A DNA stretch of 64,000 nucleotides, from contig NZ_JASBVP010000006.1 in NCBI RefSeq assembly GCF_029961025.1, forward strand, positions 124,001 to 188,000, given 5' to 3'. The notes beneath the pieces were generated by a model. It made no database searches. It was given only the letters and a program-made list of their open reading frames with translations, and was not told where the DNA came from. The translations under genes and the position numbers were made by a program. Source of the stretch: Mycobacterium sp. (GTDB lineage: Bacteria; Actinomycetota; Actinomycetes; Mycobacteriales; Mycobacteriaceae). Shown in pieces: positions 30,740-41,169 of this stretch. Position 1 is the first letter of the stretch. The number at the start of each line of letters is the position of its first letter.

Positions 30740-30994
30740 TTAGTGGATCCAGCCGCGGTGACGGCCCCACAGATCGCGCACCAGCACCAAAAGCACCAGC
30801 GCGGCGAACCCGATGAGAAACCAGTCCTCGACGTGGCCCACGTGGTTGCCCTTGAGCATGCACAGCAAAAACCCGAAGATGGCGAAGCCGGTGATGTGCC
30901 AGGTGCGATGGTTGATCCTGCTCCAACCCCAGTCGGCAGAGGGCACCTCGGCGGTGTCGACGGCGGTGGTGCGCTGCACCTCGGTACCGGCCAC
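30740..30994 (-). CDS. DUF2631 small membrane protein
   Basis: An 84-residue protein with two membrane segments ([15 protein letters not shown] and [17 protein letters not shown]) and a Trp/His-rich region between the N-terminus and the first helix ([15 protein letters not shown]), as in the Rv2876 family of unknown function. GTG 30994 is preceded by a well-spaced GGAGGGG. It lies opposite and convergent to mpt53. Confidence 0.85.
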   Translation of the reverse strand: MAGTEVQRTTAVDTAEVPSADWGWSRINHRTWHITGFAIFGFLLCMLKGNHVGHVEDWFLIGFAALVLLVLVRDLWGRHRGWIH

Positions 30995-31140
30995 GGCAAT
31001 CCCCTCCCGATTTCTCGCATGAGCGCATTGGCGGTGTCCACATTGTGACACACCCGCGTGTCGCCGATCCTGGCGCGGTCCGCGCGGCTCTCGGGTCGCG
31101 GTGGCCCGGCACAATTTCGTGGACACGGCACAATGAGGGG

Positions 31141-32313
31141 ATGACGAGTCCCGCCGATCGCCGGTTGCGCGTTCTGGTGCTGGGCAGCACCGGCTCGATC
31201 GGCACCCAGGCGCTGGATGTCATCACCGCTAACCCGGATCGCTTTGTCGTGGTCGGGCTGGCCGCGGGCGGGGGACGCCCGGAGCTGCTGGCAGCGCAGC
31301 GCGCGCAGACCGGGGTGACCAATATCGCCGTCGTCGACGAGCGTGCCGCCGACGCCGTCGGCGACGTCACCTATCGCGGTCCCGATGCGGTCATCCGGCT
31401 GGTGGAAAACACCGAGGCCGACGTGGTTCTCAACGCGCTGGTCGGGGCACTGGGGCTGCGCCCGACACTGGCCGCGCTGGCGTCCGGGGCCCGGTTGGCA
31501 CTGGCCAACAAGGAATCGCTGGTCGCCGGGGGTCCCCTGGTGCTGCGGGCCGCGCGGCCGGGGCAGATTGTGCCCGTCGACTCCGAGCATTCCGCGTTGG
31601 CGCAATGCCTGCGCGCGGGCACCGCCGACGAGGTCGCCAAGCTGGTGCTGACCGCCTCCGGCGGGCCGTTCCGCGGCTGGTCGGCAGCCGAACTCGAGCG
31701 CGTCACCCCAGAGCAGGCCGGCGTCCACCCGACCTGGTCTATGGGTCCGATGAACACTTTGAACTCGGCGTCGCTGGTCAACAAGGGGCTCGAGCTGATC
31801 GAGACCCATCTGCTGTTCGGGATCCCCTACCAGCGCATCGAGGTGGTTGTGCACCCGCAGTCGATCGTGCATTCGATGGTCACGTTCACCGATGGCTCGA
31901 CGATCGCCCAGGCCAGCCCCCCGGACATGAGGCTGCCCATCGCGCTGGCGCTGGGCTGGCCGGCGCGGGTACCCGCGGCCGCCGCCGCCTGCGATTTCTC
32001 CACCGCCGCTCGCTGGGAGTTCGAGCCGCTGGACAACGAGGTTTTCCCCGCGGTCGAGCTCGCGCGGCAGGCCGGGCAGGCCGGAGGGTGCATGACCGCG
32101 GTCTACAACGCCGCCAACGAAGAAGCCGCCGCGGCGTTTCTGGCCGGGCGGATCCGCTTCCCGGCCATCGTGCGCACTGTCGCTGAGGTGGTGCGCGAAG
32201 CCGGCCAGTGGACCGCGGAGCCCGCTACCGTGGATGACGTACTCGAGGCGCAGCGCTGGGCCCGCGAACGCGCCCAGCGGGCGGTCACACAGGAGGTTAT
32301 GCCAGCCCCATGA
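31141..32313 (+). CDS. dxr: 1-deoxy-D-xylulose 5-phosphate reductoisomerase
   Basis: A 390-residue NADPH-dependent enzyme making MEP, the second step of the MEP isoprenoid pathway. It has the dinucleotide motif [14 protein letters not shown], the NKESLVAGG loop, the metal-binding [11 protein letters not shown] and the [18 protein letters not shown] active-site region. Its stop overlaps the rip1 start (ATGA). It corresponds to Rv2870c; ispG, a later step of the same pathway, lies one gene downstream. Confidence 0.98.
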   Translation: MTSPADRRLRVLVLGSTGSIGTQALDVITANPDRFVVVGLAAGGGRPELLAAQRAQTGVTNIAVVDERAADAVGDVTYRGPDAVIRLVENTEADVVLNALVGALGLRPTLAALASGARLALANKESLVAGGPLVLRAARPGQIVPVDSEHSALAQCLRAGTADEVAKLVLTASGGPFRGWSAAELERVTPEQAGVHPTWSMGPMNTLNSASLVNKGLELIETHLLFGIPYQRIEVVVHPQSIVHSMVTFTDGSTIAQASPPDMRLPIALALGWPARVPAAAAACDFSTAARWEFEPLDNEVFPAVELARQAGQAGGCMTAVYNAANEEAAAAFLAGRIRFPAIVRTVAEVVREAGQWTAEPATVDDVLEAQRWARERAQRAVTQEVMPAP

Positions 32314-33512
32314 TGTTCGCTATCGGCACCGCGGCCTTCGCGCTGGCCATCCTGACCTCGGTGGCATTGCACGAATGCGGGCACATGTGGGTCGCGCGGG
32401 CCACCGGGATGAAGGTGCGCCGCTATTTCCTGGGCTTCGGCCCGACCCTGTGGTCAACGCGGCGCGGCGGTATCGAATACGGCGTCAAAGCTCTCCCGCT
32501 GGGAGGCTTCTGCGATATCGCCGGGATGACCCCCGTGGAGGAGCTGCGGCCCGACGAACGTGACCGAGCCATGTTCAAGCAGGCCACCTGGAAGCGCGCC
32601 GCCGTGTTGCTGGCCGGGCCCGCGATGAACTTCCTCATCGGTGTGCTGCTGATCTATGCCATCGCCGTGGCGTGGGGGCTGCCCGACCTGCACCCGCCCA
32701 CCGCCGCGGTGATCGGCGAAACCGGTTGTGTTGCCCCGGAAACCGCCAGGGGTCAGTTCGGCCATTGCACCGGTCCGGGGCCGGCGGCGATCGCGGGAAT
32801 CCGCCCCGGTGACGTCGTGCTCCGGGTCGGTGCCACCGATGTGCACACCTTCGACGAAATGGCCGCCGCGGTGCGCGGGCTGCACGGCGTCGTGCCGTTC
32901 GTCATCGAGCGTGACGGCACCCGGATGACCAGGTACGTCGATGTCACACCCACGCAGCGCTGGGTCAAGGGCAGCGACACCCCGTCGACGGTGGGCATGA
33001 TCGGGGTGGCGCCGAAAATCTACCCGCCGACGCGCTACGACATGGCCTCGGCCGTACCCGCCAGTTTCGTCTTCACCGGGGATTTGAGCGTCGAGCTGGG
33101 CAAGTCGCTGCTCGCCATGCCGACCAAGATCGGGGCGCTGGTACACGCTATCGGCGGGGGGCATCGCGACCCGAACACGCCGATCAGCGTGGTGGGTGCC
33201 TCCATCATCGGCGGCGAAACCGTCAAACATGGCTTGTGGGTGGCGTTCTGGTTTTTCCTCGCCCAGCTGAATTTCGTGGTCGGCGCGATCAACTTGGTCC
33301 CGTTGTTGCCGTTCGACGGCGGGCACCTGGCCATCGCGGTGTTCGAGAAGATCCGCAACACCATCCGCTCGGCCCGGGGCATGGTGGCGGCCGCACCGGT
33401 GAACTATCTCAAACTCATGCCCGCCACCTATGTCGTGCTGGCCTTGGTGATCGGCTACATGCTGTTGACCGTGACCGCCGACGTGGTCAACCCGATCAGG
33501 CTTTTCCAATAG
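32310..33512 (+). CDS. rip1: Intramembrane site-2 metalloprotease Rip1
   Basis: A 400-residue M50 protease. Its zinc site is HECGH (residues 21-25) in the first helix and the third ligand lies in [11 protein letters not shown] near residue 335. A PDZ domain lies between ([20 protein letters not shown]). About four membrane segments are seen. Rip1 cleaves anti-sigma factors and controls cell-envelope lipid gene expression. The placement between dxr and ispG matches Rv2870c-Rv2868c. The start is coupled to dxr. Confidence 0.96.
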   Translation: MMFAIGTAAFALAILTSVALHECGHMWVARATGMKVRRYFLGFGPTLWSTRRGGIEYGVKALPLGGFCDIAGMTPVEELRPDERDRAMFKQATWKRAAVLLAGPAMNFLIGVLLIYAIAVAWGLPDLHPPTAAVIGETGCVAPETARGQFGHCTGPGPAAIAGIRPGDVVLRVGATDVHTFDEMAAAVRGLHGVVPFVIERDGTRMTRYVDVTPTQRWVKGSDTPSTVGMIGVAPKIYPPTRYDMASAVPASFVFTGDLSVELGKSLLAMPTKIGALVHAIGGGHRDPNTPISVVGASIIGGETVKHGLWVAFWFFLAQLNFVVGAINLVPLLPFDGGHLAIAVFEKIRNTIRSARGMVAAAPVNYLKLMPATYVVLALVIGYMLLTVTADVVNPIRLFQ

Positions 33513-33548
33513 GCTCCCACCGGGAACCAGAAGACCGAAGGAGATGAC

Positions 33549-34715
33549 GTGACCGTCGAGTTGGGGGTGCCGGCACCGCGGCCACCCACCCTGGCGCCGC
33601 GGCGCCCGACGCGCCAGTTGATGGTCGGTGACGTCGGGGTGGGCAGCGACTACCCGATTTCGGTGCAGTCGATGTGCACCACCAAGACGCACGACGTCAA
33701 CGCGACGTTGCAGCAGATCGCGGAGCTGACCGCCGCCGGGTGCGACCTGGTGCGGGTCGCCTGCCCGCGCCAAGAGGATGCCGATGCGCTGGCCGAGATC
33801 GCCCGCCACAGCCAGATCCCGGTGATCGCCGACATCCACTTCCAGCCGCGCTACATCTTCGCGGCCATCGAGGCGGGGTGCGCGGCCGTCCGGGTCAACC
33901 CGGGCAACATCAAAGAATTCGACGGTCGGGTCAAAGAGGTCGCCAGGGCCGCCGGTGACGCCGGCGTCCCGATCCGCATCGGCGTCAACGCCGGCTCGCT
34001 GGACAAGCGGATCCTGGCCAAGTATGGCCGGGCCACACCCGAGGCGCTCGTCGAATCGGCGTTGTGGGAGGCCTCGCTGTTCGAGGAGCACGGCTTCGGT
34101 GACATCAAGGTCAGCGTCAAGCACACCGACCCGGTGGTGATGGTCCGCGCCTACGAGCTGCTGGCCGCCCGATGCGACTACCCGCTGCACCTGGGTGTCA
34201 CCGAGGCGGGCCCCGCCTTTCAGGGCACCATCAAGTCCGCGGTCGCCTTCGGCGCGCTGCTGTCCAAGGGGATCGGCGACACCATCCGGGTGTCGTTGTC
34301 GGCGCCCCCGGTCGAGGAGGTCAAGGTCGCCAACCAGATTCTGGAGTCGCTGAACCTGCGGCCGCGCTCGCTGGAGATCGTGTCCTGCCCGTCGTGTGGG
34401 CGCGCCCAGGTCGACGTCTACACCCTGGCCAACGAGGTCACCGCCGGCCTGGAAGGGCTCAACGTGCCGTTGCGGGTAGCGGTGATGGGATGTGTCGTCA
34501 ACGGTCCCGGTGAGGCCCGCGAGGCTGATCTGGGCGTCGCGTCGGGAAACGGCAAAGGCCAGATCTTCGTTCGTGGCGAGGTGATCAAGACCGTGCCGGA
34601 ATCGCAGATCGTAGAGACGCTGATCGAGGAGGCCATGCGCCTTGCCGCTGAGGTCGACAAAAAGCACGGTTCGGACACCACGGCGAGCGGTTCTCCCGTC
34701 GTGATCGTAAGCTGA
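33549..34715 (+). CDS. ispG: 4-hydroxy-3-methylbut-2-enyl diphosphate synthase (GcpE)
   Basis: A 388-residue iron-sulfur enzyme of the MEP pathway. It has the TIM-barrel start [16 protein letters not shown] and the C-terminal [4Fe-4S] cysteines in [13 protein letters not shown] and [17 protein letters not shown] 33549 follows GAAGGAG; the upstream ATG at 33544 hits a stop at once. It corresponds to Rv2868c. Confidence 0.98.
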   Translation: MTVELGVPAPRPPTLAPRRPTRQLMVGDVGVGSDYPISVQSMCTTKTHDVNATLQQIAELTAAGCDLVRVACPRQEDADALAEIARHSQIPVIADIHFQPRYIFAAIEAGCAAVRVNPGNIKEFDGRVKEVARAAGDAGVPIRIGVNAGSLDKRILAKYGRATPEALVESALWEASLFEEHGFGDIKVSVKHTDPVVMVRAYELLAARCDYPLHLGVTEAGPAFQGTIKSAVAFGALLSKGIGDTIRVSLSAPPVEEVKVANQILESLNLRPRSLEIVSCPSCGRAQVDVYTLANEVTAGLEGLNVPLRVAVMGCVVNGPGEAREADLGVASGNGKGQIFVRGEVIKTVPESQIVETLIEEAMRLAAEVDKKHGSDTTASGSPVVIVS

Positions 34716-34753
34716 AACCAGCCGGTTCTCTCGCCGTCACAGAAAGACGCACC

Positions 34754-35608
34754 ATGTCGGCTCCGCCCATCTTTCGCCCGGTAGGCAAGCGACGGGTGGC
34801 GGTGGTGCGTGATGCCTCCGCGGTGTGGCGCGTGCTGCACGACGACCCGGTCGGCACGTGCATGGTCGCCGCGCGGGTCGCCGATCACGGTGTCGACCCC
34901 GATGCGATCGGCGGCGAACTGTGGACCCGCCGCGGCGCAGACGAATCGTTGTGCTACGCCGGTGCCAACCTCATCCCGCTGCGCGGCGGTCCGGACGACT
35001 TGGCGGCGTTCGCCGACGAGGCGATGAGCGGGTCGCGGCGATGTTCCTCGCTGGTCGGCCGGGCCGAACTGGTGATGCCGATGTGGCGGCGGCTGGAACC
35101 CGCCTGGGGTCCGGCGCGCGACGTGCGCGCCCACCAGCCGTTGATGGCCTTGAACAGCATGCCCAGGTGCGCCATCGATCCCGAGGTGCGCCAAGTGCGC
35201 CCCGATGAGCTGGACGCATACCTGGTGGCCGCCGTCGACATGTTCATCGGCGAGGTGGGGGTGGACCCGCGGCTCGGTGACGGTGGGCGCGGGTACCGCC
35301 GACGGGTGGCCAGCCTGATCTCGGCCGGCCGGGCCTGGGCCCGTTTCGAGCACGGCGAGGTGGTCTTCAAAGCCGAGGTGGGCTCGCAGTCCCCGGCCGT
35401 GGGCCAGATCCAGGGTGTGTGGGTGCATCCCGAGCGGCGTGGGCAGGGCCTGGGCACCGCGGGCACCGCGACGCTGGCGGCGGTCATCGTCGGCATGGGA
35501 CGCATCGCCAGCCTGTATGTGAACGATTTCAACACCATCGCCCGGGCCACCTACGCCCGCGTGGGCTTCGTTGAAGTCGGCAGTTTCGCCACCGTGCTGC
35601 TGGACTGA
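34754..35608 (+). CDS. GNAT family acetyltransferase with N-terminal DUF4081
   Basis: A 284-residue protein. The N-terminal half resembles DUF4081, and the C-terminal half is a GNAT domain with the acetyl-CoA loop GVWVHPERRGQGLGTAGTA and ARVGFVEVGSFATVLL. It corresponds to Rv2867c. It lies 38 bp after ispG and is probably in the same operon. The substrate is unknown. Confidence 0.9.
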   Translation: MSAPPIFRPVGKRRVAVVRDASAVWRVLHDDPVGTCMVAARVADHGVDPDAIGGELWTRRGADESLCYAGANLIPLRGGPDDLAAFADEAMSGSRRCSSLVGRAELVMPMWRRLEPAWGPARDVRAHQPLMALNSMPRCAIDPEVRQVRPDELDAYLVAAVDMFIGEVGVDPRLGDGGRGYRRRVASLISAGRAWARFEHGEVVFKAEVGSQSPAVGQIQGVWVHPERRGQGLGTAGTATLAAVIVGMGRIASLYVNDFNTIARATYARVGFVEVGSFATVLLD

Positions 35609-35810
35609 CCCGCGAACGTCGCACCGCCGATCGGCGTGTCGGGTGGGAGCGAGCGTGCACACCGGCCCAGCCGCGGGGACGGTCCCTGGTTGCCGTCGAT
35701 TGCCGGCATGCCCTCAAGGCGGCGTCGGCCCTGCCGGGACCTGGAGATAACGCTTCGGTCTCGGTGTGCCTCCGCCGGTCCCGCCGCGCCCTCTCCTACC
35801 ATCTGCCACA

Positions 35811-37622
35811 ATGGTCACTAAAACCACACTGGTATCGGCGATCACGTGCCTGCTGGCGGTGCTTGTCGGCGCCGCCGTGCCGTCGTGCACTCCACGTCCC
35901 GACGGCCCGGCCCCCGCCGCCGAGAAGTTTTTCGCCGCATTGACCGCCGGGGATACCGCATCGGCTGCCCGGTTCAGCGACGACCCCGACGCCGCCCGCG
36001 AAGCGCTCAACGCCGCCTGGGCCGGATTGCAGGCCATTCGCCTAGACGCGCAACTCCTCAGCTCGAAATACAGCGAGGACACCGGCAGCGTGGTGTATCG
36101 CTACACCTGGCAGTTACCCAAAAACCGCACCTGGACCTATGAGGGCCAGCTGAAGATGGCCCGCAACGAGGGCCGCTGGCAGGTGCGCTGGACGGCGACC
36201 GGGCTGCATCCCAGGCTGGGAGAGCATCAGACGTTCGCCCTGCGGGCCGATCCACCGCGACGCGCCTCGGTAAACGAGATCGGCGGCACCGAGGTGCTGG
36301 TGCCGGGAAACCTCTACCATTACCGCCTCGACGCCCGCGGGGCAGGCGGCAACCTGATCGGCACATCCCGGGCGGTGGTGGAGGCGCTGCGCCCTTTTGA
36401 CGACACTTTGGACCCGCAACGGCTCGCCGAGCAGGCCAGCTCCGCAACCGAGCCGCTGGATCTGATCACGCTGCGCCCCGACGACCACAGCAAAGTGGCG
36501 CCGGCGATCGGCAGCTTGCCCGGCGTGGTGATCACCCCCCAGGCCGACCTGCTGCCGACCGACGACCGGTTCGCGCCCACGGTGATCACCCAGGTGAAAA
36601 AGGCGGTGATCAATCAACTCGACGGCCAGTCAGGCTGGCGGGTGGTCAGCGTCAACCAGAACGGTGCGGACGTCGCGGTGTTGCACGAGGTCGCTCCCGC
36701 GCCGGCGCCGTCGATCACGATCAGTTTGGACCGCATCGTGCAGGACGCGGCCCAGCACGCCGTGGACACCCAGGGCCGCAAAGCGATGATCGTGGTGATC
36801 AAGCCGTCAACGGGGGAGATCTTGGCCATCGCCCAAAACGCGGCGGCCGACGCCGACGGCCCGGTCGCCACGACCGGGCTGTACCCGCCGGGGTCGACGT
36901 TCAAGATGATCACCGCCGGCGCCGCCGTCGAACGGGACATGGCCACGCCCAACACGCTGCTGGGGTGTCCCGGCGAGATCGATATCGGCCAACGCACCAT
37001 CCCCAACTACGGCGGGTTCGATCTGGGTGTGGTGCCGATGTCGCGCGCGTTCGCCAGTTCCTGCAACACCACGTTCGCCGAGCTGGCCAGCCGGATGCCG
37101 CCCCGTGGCCTGTCGCAGGCCGCCGCCCAGTACGGGCTGGGCCTGGACTATCAGGTCGACGGCATCTCGACGGTGACCGGATCGGTGCCCCCGACGGTGG
37201 ACCTCGCGGAACGCACCGAGGACGGTTTCGGCCAGGGCAAGGTGCTGGCCAGCCCGTTCGGCATGGCCCTGGCGGCGGCCACGGTGGCGGCCGGGAAAAC
37301 CCCGCTGCCGCATCTCATCGAAGGCCGGCCGACCCCGGTCGCCGGCACTGCAGCAGCGATCACCACGAAGATGCTCGATGCGCTGCGGCCGATGATGCGA
37401 CTGGTGGTGACCAATGGGACGGCTAAGGACATCGCGGATTGCGGTGCGGTGTTCGGCAAGACGGGGGAGGCCGAGTTTCCCGGTGGATCGCACTCCTGGT
37501 TCGCCGGATACCGTGGCGACCTGGCGTTCGCGGCGCTGATCGTCGGGGGCGGTAGCTCCGAGCACGCGGTGCGGATGACCAAAATGATGTTCAACTCGCT
37601 GCCGGCGGACTACCTGGCGTGA
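35811..37622 (+). CDS. Penicillin-binding lipoprotein (Rv2864c-like)
   Basis: A 603-residue class B-type transpeptidase anchored as a lipoprotein. The signal peptide ends in the lipobox VPSC (Cys26), followed by a NTF2-like domain (MecA_N type) and then a transpeptidase domain with SxxK in PPGSTFKM, SxN as SCN and KTG in FGKTGEAEFPGG. It should cross-link peptidoglycan and is a beta-lactam target. ATG 35811 is used because it starts the signal peptide. The vapBC and relFG modules that lie near it in M. tuberculosis are absent. Confidence 0.93.
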   Translation: MVTKTTLVSAITCLLAVLVGAAVPSCTPRPDGPAPAAEKFFAALTAGDTASAARFSDDPDAAREALNAAWAGLQAIRLDAQLLSSKYSEDTGSVVYRYTWQLPKNRTWTYEGQLKMARNEGRWQVRWTATGLHPRLGEHQTFALRADPPRRASVNEIGGTEVLVPGNLYHYRLDARGAGGNLIGTSRAVVEALRPFDDTLDPQRLAEQASSATEPLDLITLRPDDHSKVAPAIGSLPGVVITPQADLLPTDDRFAPTVITQVKKAVINQLDGQSGWRVVSVNQNGADVAVLHEVAPAPAPSITISLDRIVQDAAQHAVDTQGRKAMIVVIKPSTGEILAIAQNAAADADGPVATTGLYPPGSTFKMITAGAAVERDMATPNTLLGCPGEIDIGQRTIPNYGGFDLGVVPMSRAFASSCNTTFAELASRMPPRGLSQAAAQYGLGLDYQVDGISTVTGSVPPTVDLAERTEDGFGQGKVLASPFGMALAAATVAAGKTPLPHLIEGRPTPVAGTAAAITTKMLDALRPMMRLVVTNGTAKDIADCGAVFGKTGEAEFPGGSHSWFAGYRGDLAFAALIVGGGSSEHAVRMTKMMFNSLPADYLA

Positions 37623-37699
37623 CGCCGTGGGGGGTACCCGCCTTCTCCCCGGGACGACACGGCCCGCATCGCCGCCGCGTGGATGGTTAAGCTGGCGCC

Positions 37700-38557
37700 A
37701 TGTCCGTTCGCACCGCGCTTTCGCCCGGCGTGGTATCCCCGACACTGCCGGTGCCCAGTTCGATCCCACGCCCGGAATATGTCGGCAAACCGACCGCGCG
37801 CGAGGGCAGCGAACCGTGGGTGCAGACCCCGGAGGTGATCGAGAAGATGCGCATCGCCGGCCGGATCGCGGCCGGCGCGCTGGCCGAGGCCGGCAAGGCG
37901 GTCGCGCCCGGGGTGACGACCGATGAGCTGGACCGGATCGCGCACGCCTACATGGTCGACCACGGCGCCTATCCGTCGACCTTGGGCTACAAGGGTTATC
38001 CGAAGTCCTGTTGCACTTCGCTGAACGAGGTCATCTGCCATGGCATCCCCGACTCGACGGTGATCGAGGACGGTGACATCGTCAATATCGACGTCACCGC
38101 CTACATCCACGGTGTCCACGGTGACACCAACGCGACCTTTCTCGCCGGCGACGTCTCCGAGGAGCACCGGTTGTTGGTCGAACGCACCCGGGAGGCGATG
38201 ATGCGCGCGATCAACGCCGTCAAACCCGGTCGGGCGTTGTCGGTGATCGGACGGGTCATCGAGTCCTACGCAAACCGGTTCGGGTACACCGTGGTTCGCG
38301 ACTTTACCGGGCACGGTATCGGCACCACGTTCCACAACGGCCTGGTGGTGCTGCACTATGACCAGCCCGCCGTGGAAACCGTCATGGAACCCGGGATGAC
38401 GTTCACCATCGAGCCGATGATCAACCTTGGCGGGCTGGACTACGAAATCTGGGACGACGGCTGGACGGTGGTCACCAAGGACCGAAAGTGGAGCGCCCAA
38501 TTCGAACACACCGTACTGGTCACCGAGACCGGGGTCGAAATCCTCACCCTGCCATGA
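37700..38557 (+). CDS. mapB: Methionine aminopeptidase, type I
   Basis: A 285-residue enzyme that removes N-terminal Met. The metal ligands are the two Asp in [16 protein letters not shown], His in FTGHGIG, Glu in FTIEPM and Glu in AQFEHTVLV. The N-terminal extension of about 40 residues with a Pro-rich SH3-binding-like segment (PVPSSIPRP) is typical of mycobacterial MapB (Rv2861c). Confidence 0.97.
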   Translation: MSVRTALSPGVVSPTLPVPSSIPRPEYVGKPTAREGSEPWVQTPEVIEKMRIAGRIAAGALAEAGKAVAPGVTTDELDRIAHAYMVDHGAYPSTLGYKGYPKSCCTSLNEVICHGIPDSTVIEDGDIVNIDVTAYIHGVHGDTNATFLAGDVSEEHRLLVERTREAMMRAINAVKPGRALSVIGRVIESYANRFGYTVVRDFTGHGIGTTFHNGLVVLHYDQPAVETVMEPGMTFTIEPMINLGGLDYEIWDDGWTVVTKDRKWSAQFEHTVLVTETGVEILTLP

Positions 38558-38635
38558 TGTTTCGACGATGAGTAGAGCTCACGCCCGGCACGTAGACGAT
38601 CAACGGGAGCGGTCGCGGCTACTTTCCCCGAACCG

Positions 38636-40144
38636 ATGAGCGGTGCCCTGCTGGTGGCGGGTACCGGCTCTGAGGCCGGGAAATCCCTGGTGGTCGCCGG
38701 ACTGTGCCGGCTGCTGGCCCGCAGGGGGATTCGGGTCGCCCCGTTCAAGGCCCAGAACATGTCCAACAACTCTGCGGTGACCGTGGAGGGTGGCGAGATC
38801 GGCCGGGCACAGGCCATGCAGGCACGTGCCGCCGGCCTGGAGCCCAGCATCAGGTTCAACCCGATCCTGTTGAAACCCGGTGCCGATCATTTCTCGCAGT
38901 TGGTGTTGCGGGGGAAGGTCGTCGACTCGGTCACCGCGGCAAGCTACTTCGGGCACCGTGAGCGGCTTTCCTCTATAGTCATCGACGAATTATCAAGTCT
39001 GCGTTCCGAATTCGATGCGGTTATTTGCGAAGGCGCTGGTTCGCCTGCTGAAATCAATCTACGAGCAGGTGATCTGGCCAATATGGGGCTTGCCCGGGCG
39101 GCGAACCTACCTGTCGTCGTGGTCGGCGACATCGACCGCGGGGGTCTGCTGGCGCACCTGTTCGGGACGATCGCGGTGCTCGACCCCGGCGACCAGGGGC
39201 TGGTTGCGGGGTTCATTGTCAACAAGTTCCGCGGTGACTCCGCGCTGCTGGCACCCGGGCTGCGGCAACTGGCCGAGCTGACCGGACGCCCTACCTACGG
39301 GGTGCTGCCGTATGCCGAGGGGCTCTGGCTGGACGCCGAAGACTCGGTGTCGGTGCGGTCCGGGCACCTATTGGGCACCCCCGGGCCACCGCGCGGCCGC
39401 CAATGGCTGCGGGTCGGAGCGCTACGGCTGCCGCGGATCTCCAACTCCACCGATGTGGAGGCGCTGGCCTGCGAACCGGGGGTACTGGTGCGCTGGGTCA
39501 GCGATCCCGCCGACCTGGCCGATGTCGACGTGATCGTGGTGCCGGGCAGCAAAGCCACCGTCGCGGACCTGCGATGGCTGCACGATCGGGGCCTGGCGCG
39601 CGCCGTCGCCGCGCACGCCGAGGCGGGCGGCGTGGTGCTGGGCATCTGCGGCGGGTTTCAGATGCTGTGCCGGTCGATCGACGACCCGGTCGAGACGGGT
39701 TCCGGCCGTGTCGAGGGGTTAGGTCTGTTGGACGCCGATATCGTGCTGGACCCCGATAAGGTGCTCCGGTGCTGGCGGGTGCCGCTGGCCGGCTACGAGA
39801 TTCATCACGGCCGGGTCACCCGCTGCCGTGAGGATGACTGGTTCGGCGTGGACGGATGTCCGCAGGGCTATCGGCACAACGGTGTGTTCGGAACCCACTG
39901 GCACGGCCTGTTGGACAACGACGCATTCCGCCGGCAATGGTTGACCGAGGCGGCGGCCCTGGCCGGACGGGACGGTTTCGTCGCGGCCGACGATGTCGAC
40001 GTCGGGGCGCGCCGCGACGCCCGGCTGGATCGGGTAGCTGATTTGCTGGACGATCACCTCGATGTGGATGCCGTCGTGGGGTTGATCGAGGATGGGCCGC
40101 CACCACGTCCGACTATCGTCACGGCTCTGCATGGCTCTGCATGA
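38636..40144 (+). CDS. cobQ: Cobyric acid synthase
   Basis: A 502-residue glutamine-dependent amidotransferase that amidates four side chains of adenosyl-cobyrinic acid a,c-diamide. The N-terminal synthase domain has the P-loop [10 protein letters not shown] and [10 protein letters not shown]; the C-terminal glutaminase has the Cys nucleophile in [11 protein letters not shown] and His in YEIHHG. A 10 bp tandem repeat (GGCTCTGCAT twice) lies at the 3' end just before the stop. In M. tuberculosis cobQ1 is elsewhere, so this neighbourhood differs. No cobalamin riboswitch is seen in the 78 bp upstream. Confidence 0.95.
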   Translation: MSGALLVAGTGSEAGKSLVVAGLCRLLARRGIRVAPFKAQNMSNNSAVTVEGGEIGRAQAMQARAAGLEPSIRFNPILLKPGADHFSQLVLRGKVVDSVTAASYFGHRERLSSIVIDELSSLRSEFDAVICEGAGSPAEINLRAGDLANMGLARAANLPVVVVGDIDRGGLLAHLFGTIAVLDPGDQGLVAGFIVNKFRGDSALLAPGLRQLAELTGRPTYGVLPYAEGLWLDAEDSVSVRSGHLLGTPGPPRGRQWLRVGALRLPRISNSTDVEALACEPGVLVRWVSDPADLADVDVIVVPGSKATVADLRWLHDRGLARAVAAHAEAGGVVLGICGGFQMLCRSIDDPVETGSGRVEGLGLLDADIVLDPDKVLRCWRVPLAGYEIHHGRVTRCREDDWFGVDGCPQGYRHNGVFGTHWHGLLDNDAFRRQWLTEAAALAGRDGFVAADDVDVGARRDARLDRVADLLDDHLDVDAVVGLIEDGPPPRPTIVTALHGSA

Positions 40145-40159
40145 GGCGCGTGGCTGCTA

Positions 40160-40258
40160 GCCGTTAGCCATAAAACGGCGTACTCGCCCGCTTTCTGACA
40201 TTCTTGGCGTGCCGGCAACGCGGTCCGGCACCTGATAGCGGCCTGAGAGAGCGGGCGA
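40160..40258 (+). ncRNA. Candidate structured RNA between cobQ and hydrolase-like gene
   Basis: Three helices can be drawn. GCCGTT (40160-40165) pairs with AACGGC (40174-40179). TCGCCCGCT (40184-40192) pairs perfectly with AGCGGGCGA (40250-40258). Inside it, GTGCCGG (40209-40215) pairs with CCGGCAC (40225-40231). It ends 40 nt before GTG 40299. It matches no riboswitch class I recognise; it could be a leader, an sRNA or chance in GC-rich DNA. Confidence 0.35.
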
Positions 40259-40298
40259 AACAGCCCACAGGCCGGCCAACTGGCGGTAACTTGCCACC

Positions 40299-40865
40299 GT
40301 GCCCTCGACGATGATGACCACTCTGGACGGGTTTCCCGTCCCGGTCGCGGTGACGGGTCCGGAAAGAGGGTCCGTCGTCGTCGTGCTCGGCGCGGCCCGT
40401 TTCCCGGTCGCCGCATACGACCCGGTGTGTGAGCGTCTGCACACCGCGTCGCTGCGGACGGTTGTCATCGGCTCCGATGCTCGGCTGACCGGCGACTCGG
40501 TGATCGGCATACTCGATTCGCTGGGCATTCGGTGGGGAGTCATAGTGGGCGATCGAGCCGGTGGCGAACTCGCGTGGGAACTGGCGGCGAGCAGGCTGGA
40601 CCGTTTCACCGCCCTGGTGGTTATCGACCGGGGACATCCGCGGGTGGCCGACCCGGCCGGTGTCATCCGCGACGAGCATTGCCCGCCGGTGGAGATCGAC
40701 ACCACCGCGCTGGTCAGCAACCCGGCGGCGCGGGCGGTGGCCCGTGCCAGCCAGCGGTTCGTCTACGCCGACTACCGTGTGGTGGACCTTCTCGGACGAC
40801 GCCACGCCCAGGAGTTGACTGCGCAGCTGGCCGCCGAGATCGTGCTGCGCGCCCACACCTGGTGA
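40299..40865 (+). CDS. Small alpha/beta-hydrolase-like protein, probably inactive
   Basis: A 188-residue protein with partial alpha/beta hydrolase features: VVVVLGAARFP as a degenerate oxyanion strand, and GDRAGGELAWELA where the nucleophile elbow GxSxG should be, with Asp in place of Ser. The cap region and a convincing catalytic triad are missing. Starts are GTG 40299 or ATG 40311. It could be a binding protein derived from a hydrolase, or a gene in decay. It stands alone between cobQ and the amidotransferase gene and is preceded by the structured region. Confidence 0.7.
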   Translation: MPSTMMTTLDGFPVPVAVTGPERGSVVVVLGAARFPVAAYDPVCERLHTASLRTVVIGSDARLTGDSVIGILDSLGIRWGVIVGDRAGGELAWELAASRLDRFTALVVIDRGHPRVADPAGVIRDEHCPPVEIDTTALVSNPAARAVARASQRFVYADYRVVDLLGRRHAQELTAQLAAEIVLRAHTW

Positions 40866-40918
40866 TCGCCGCGGCCGGCCAACCGGGCCACCGAGTGGGC
40901 GTTGTCCGGATCGGGGAC

Positions 40919-40941
40919 GGTGGCACCCGATAGGTGCCACC
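40919..40941 (+). terminator. Perfect 9 bp hairpin after hydrolase-like gene
   Basis: GGTGGCACC (40919-40927) and GGTGCCACC (40933-40941) form a perfect stem with a 5-nt loop CGATA, 54 bp after the stop. No U-tract follows, which is common for mycobacterial terminators. Confidence 0.5.
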
Positions 40942-41169
40942 CGATACGTGCCGCAGCCGGGATATCGCGGGTGCCACTGCGACGCGGTGACACGCCGCCG
41001 GCTGACGGCGCGGTCGCGCGGCTGCCCGGCGGCATATCAACCCGCACCACGCGGTAGCGGTCTGACCCCGCGTGCGCACGGTACGGTTACGGCGTCCCCG
41101 CCGATCCATCTGGACAGCGCCGACATTCGAGTTTGCAACGGCTCAACGCGGCGGTCAGCCGACGAAAGG

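Noticed and set aside
32454..34667. A 737-codon open frame on the minus strand opposite rip1 and ispG
   Set aside because: It is the complement of two well-conserved genes in GC-rich DNA, with His/Gln/Arg/Asp-rich composition and no family motif.
38558..38635. Cobalamin riboswitch before cobQ
   Set aside because: The gap is only 78 bp and shows none of the B12-box features.
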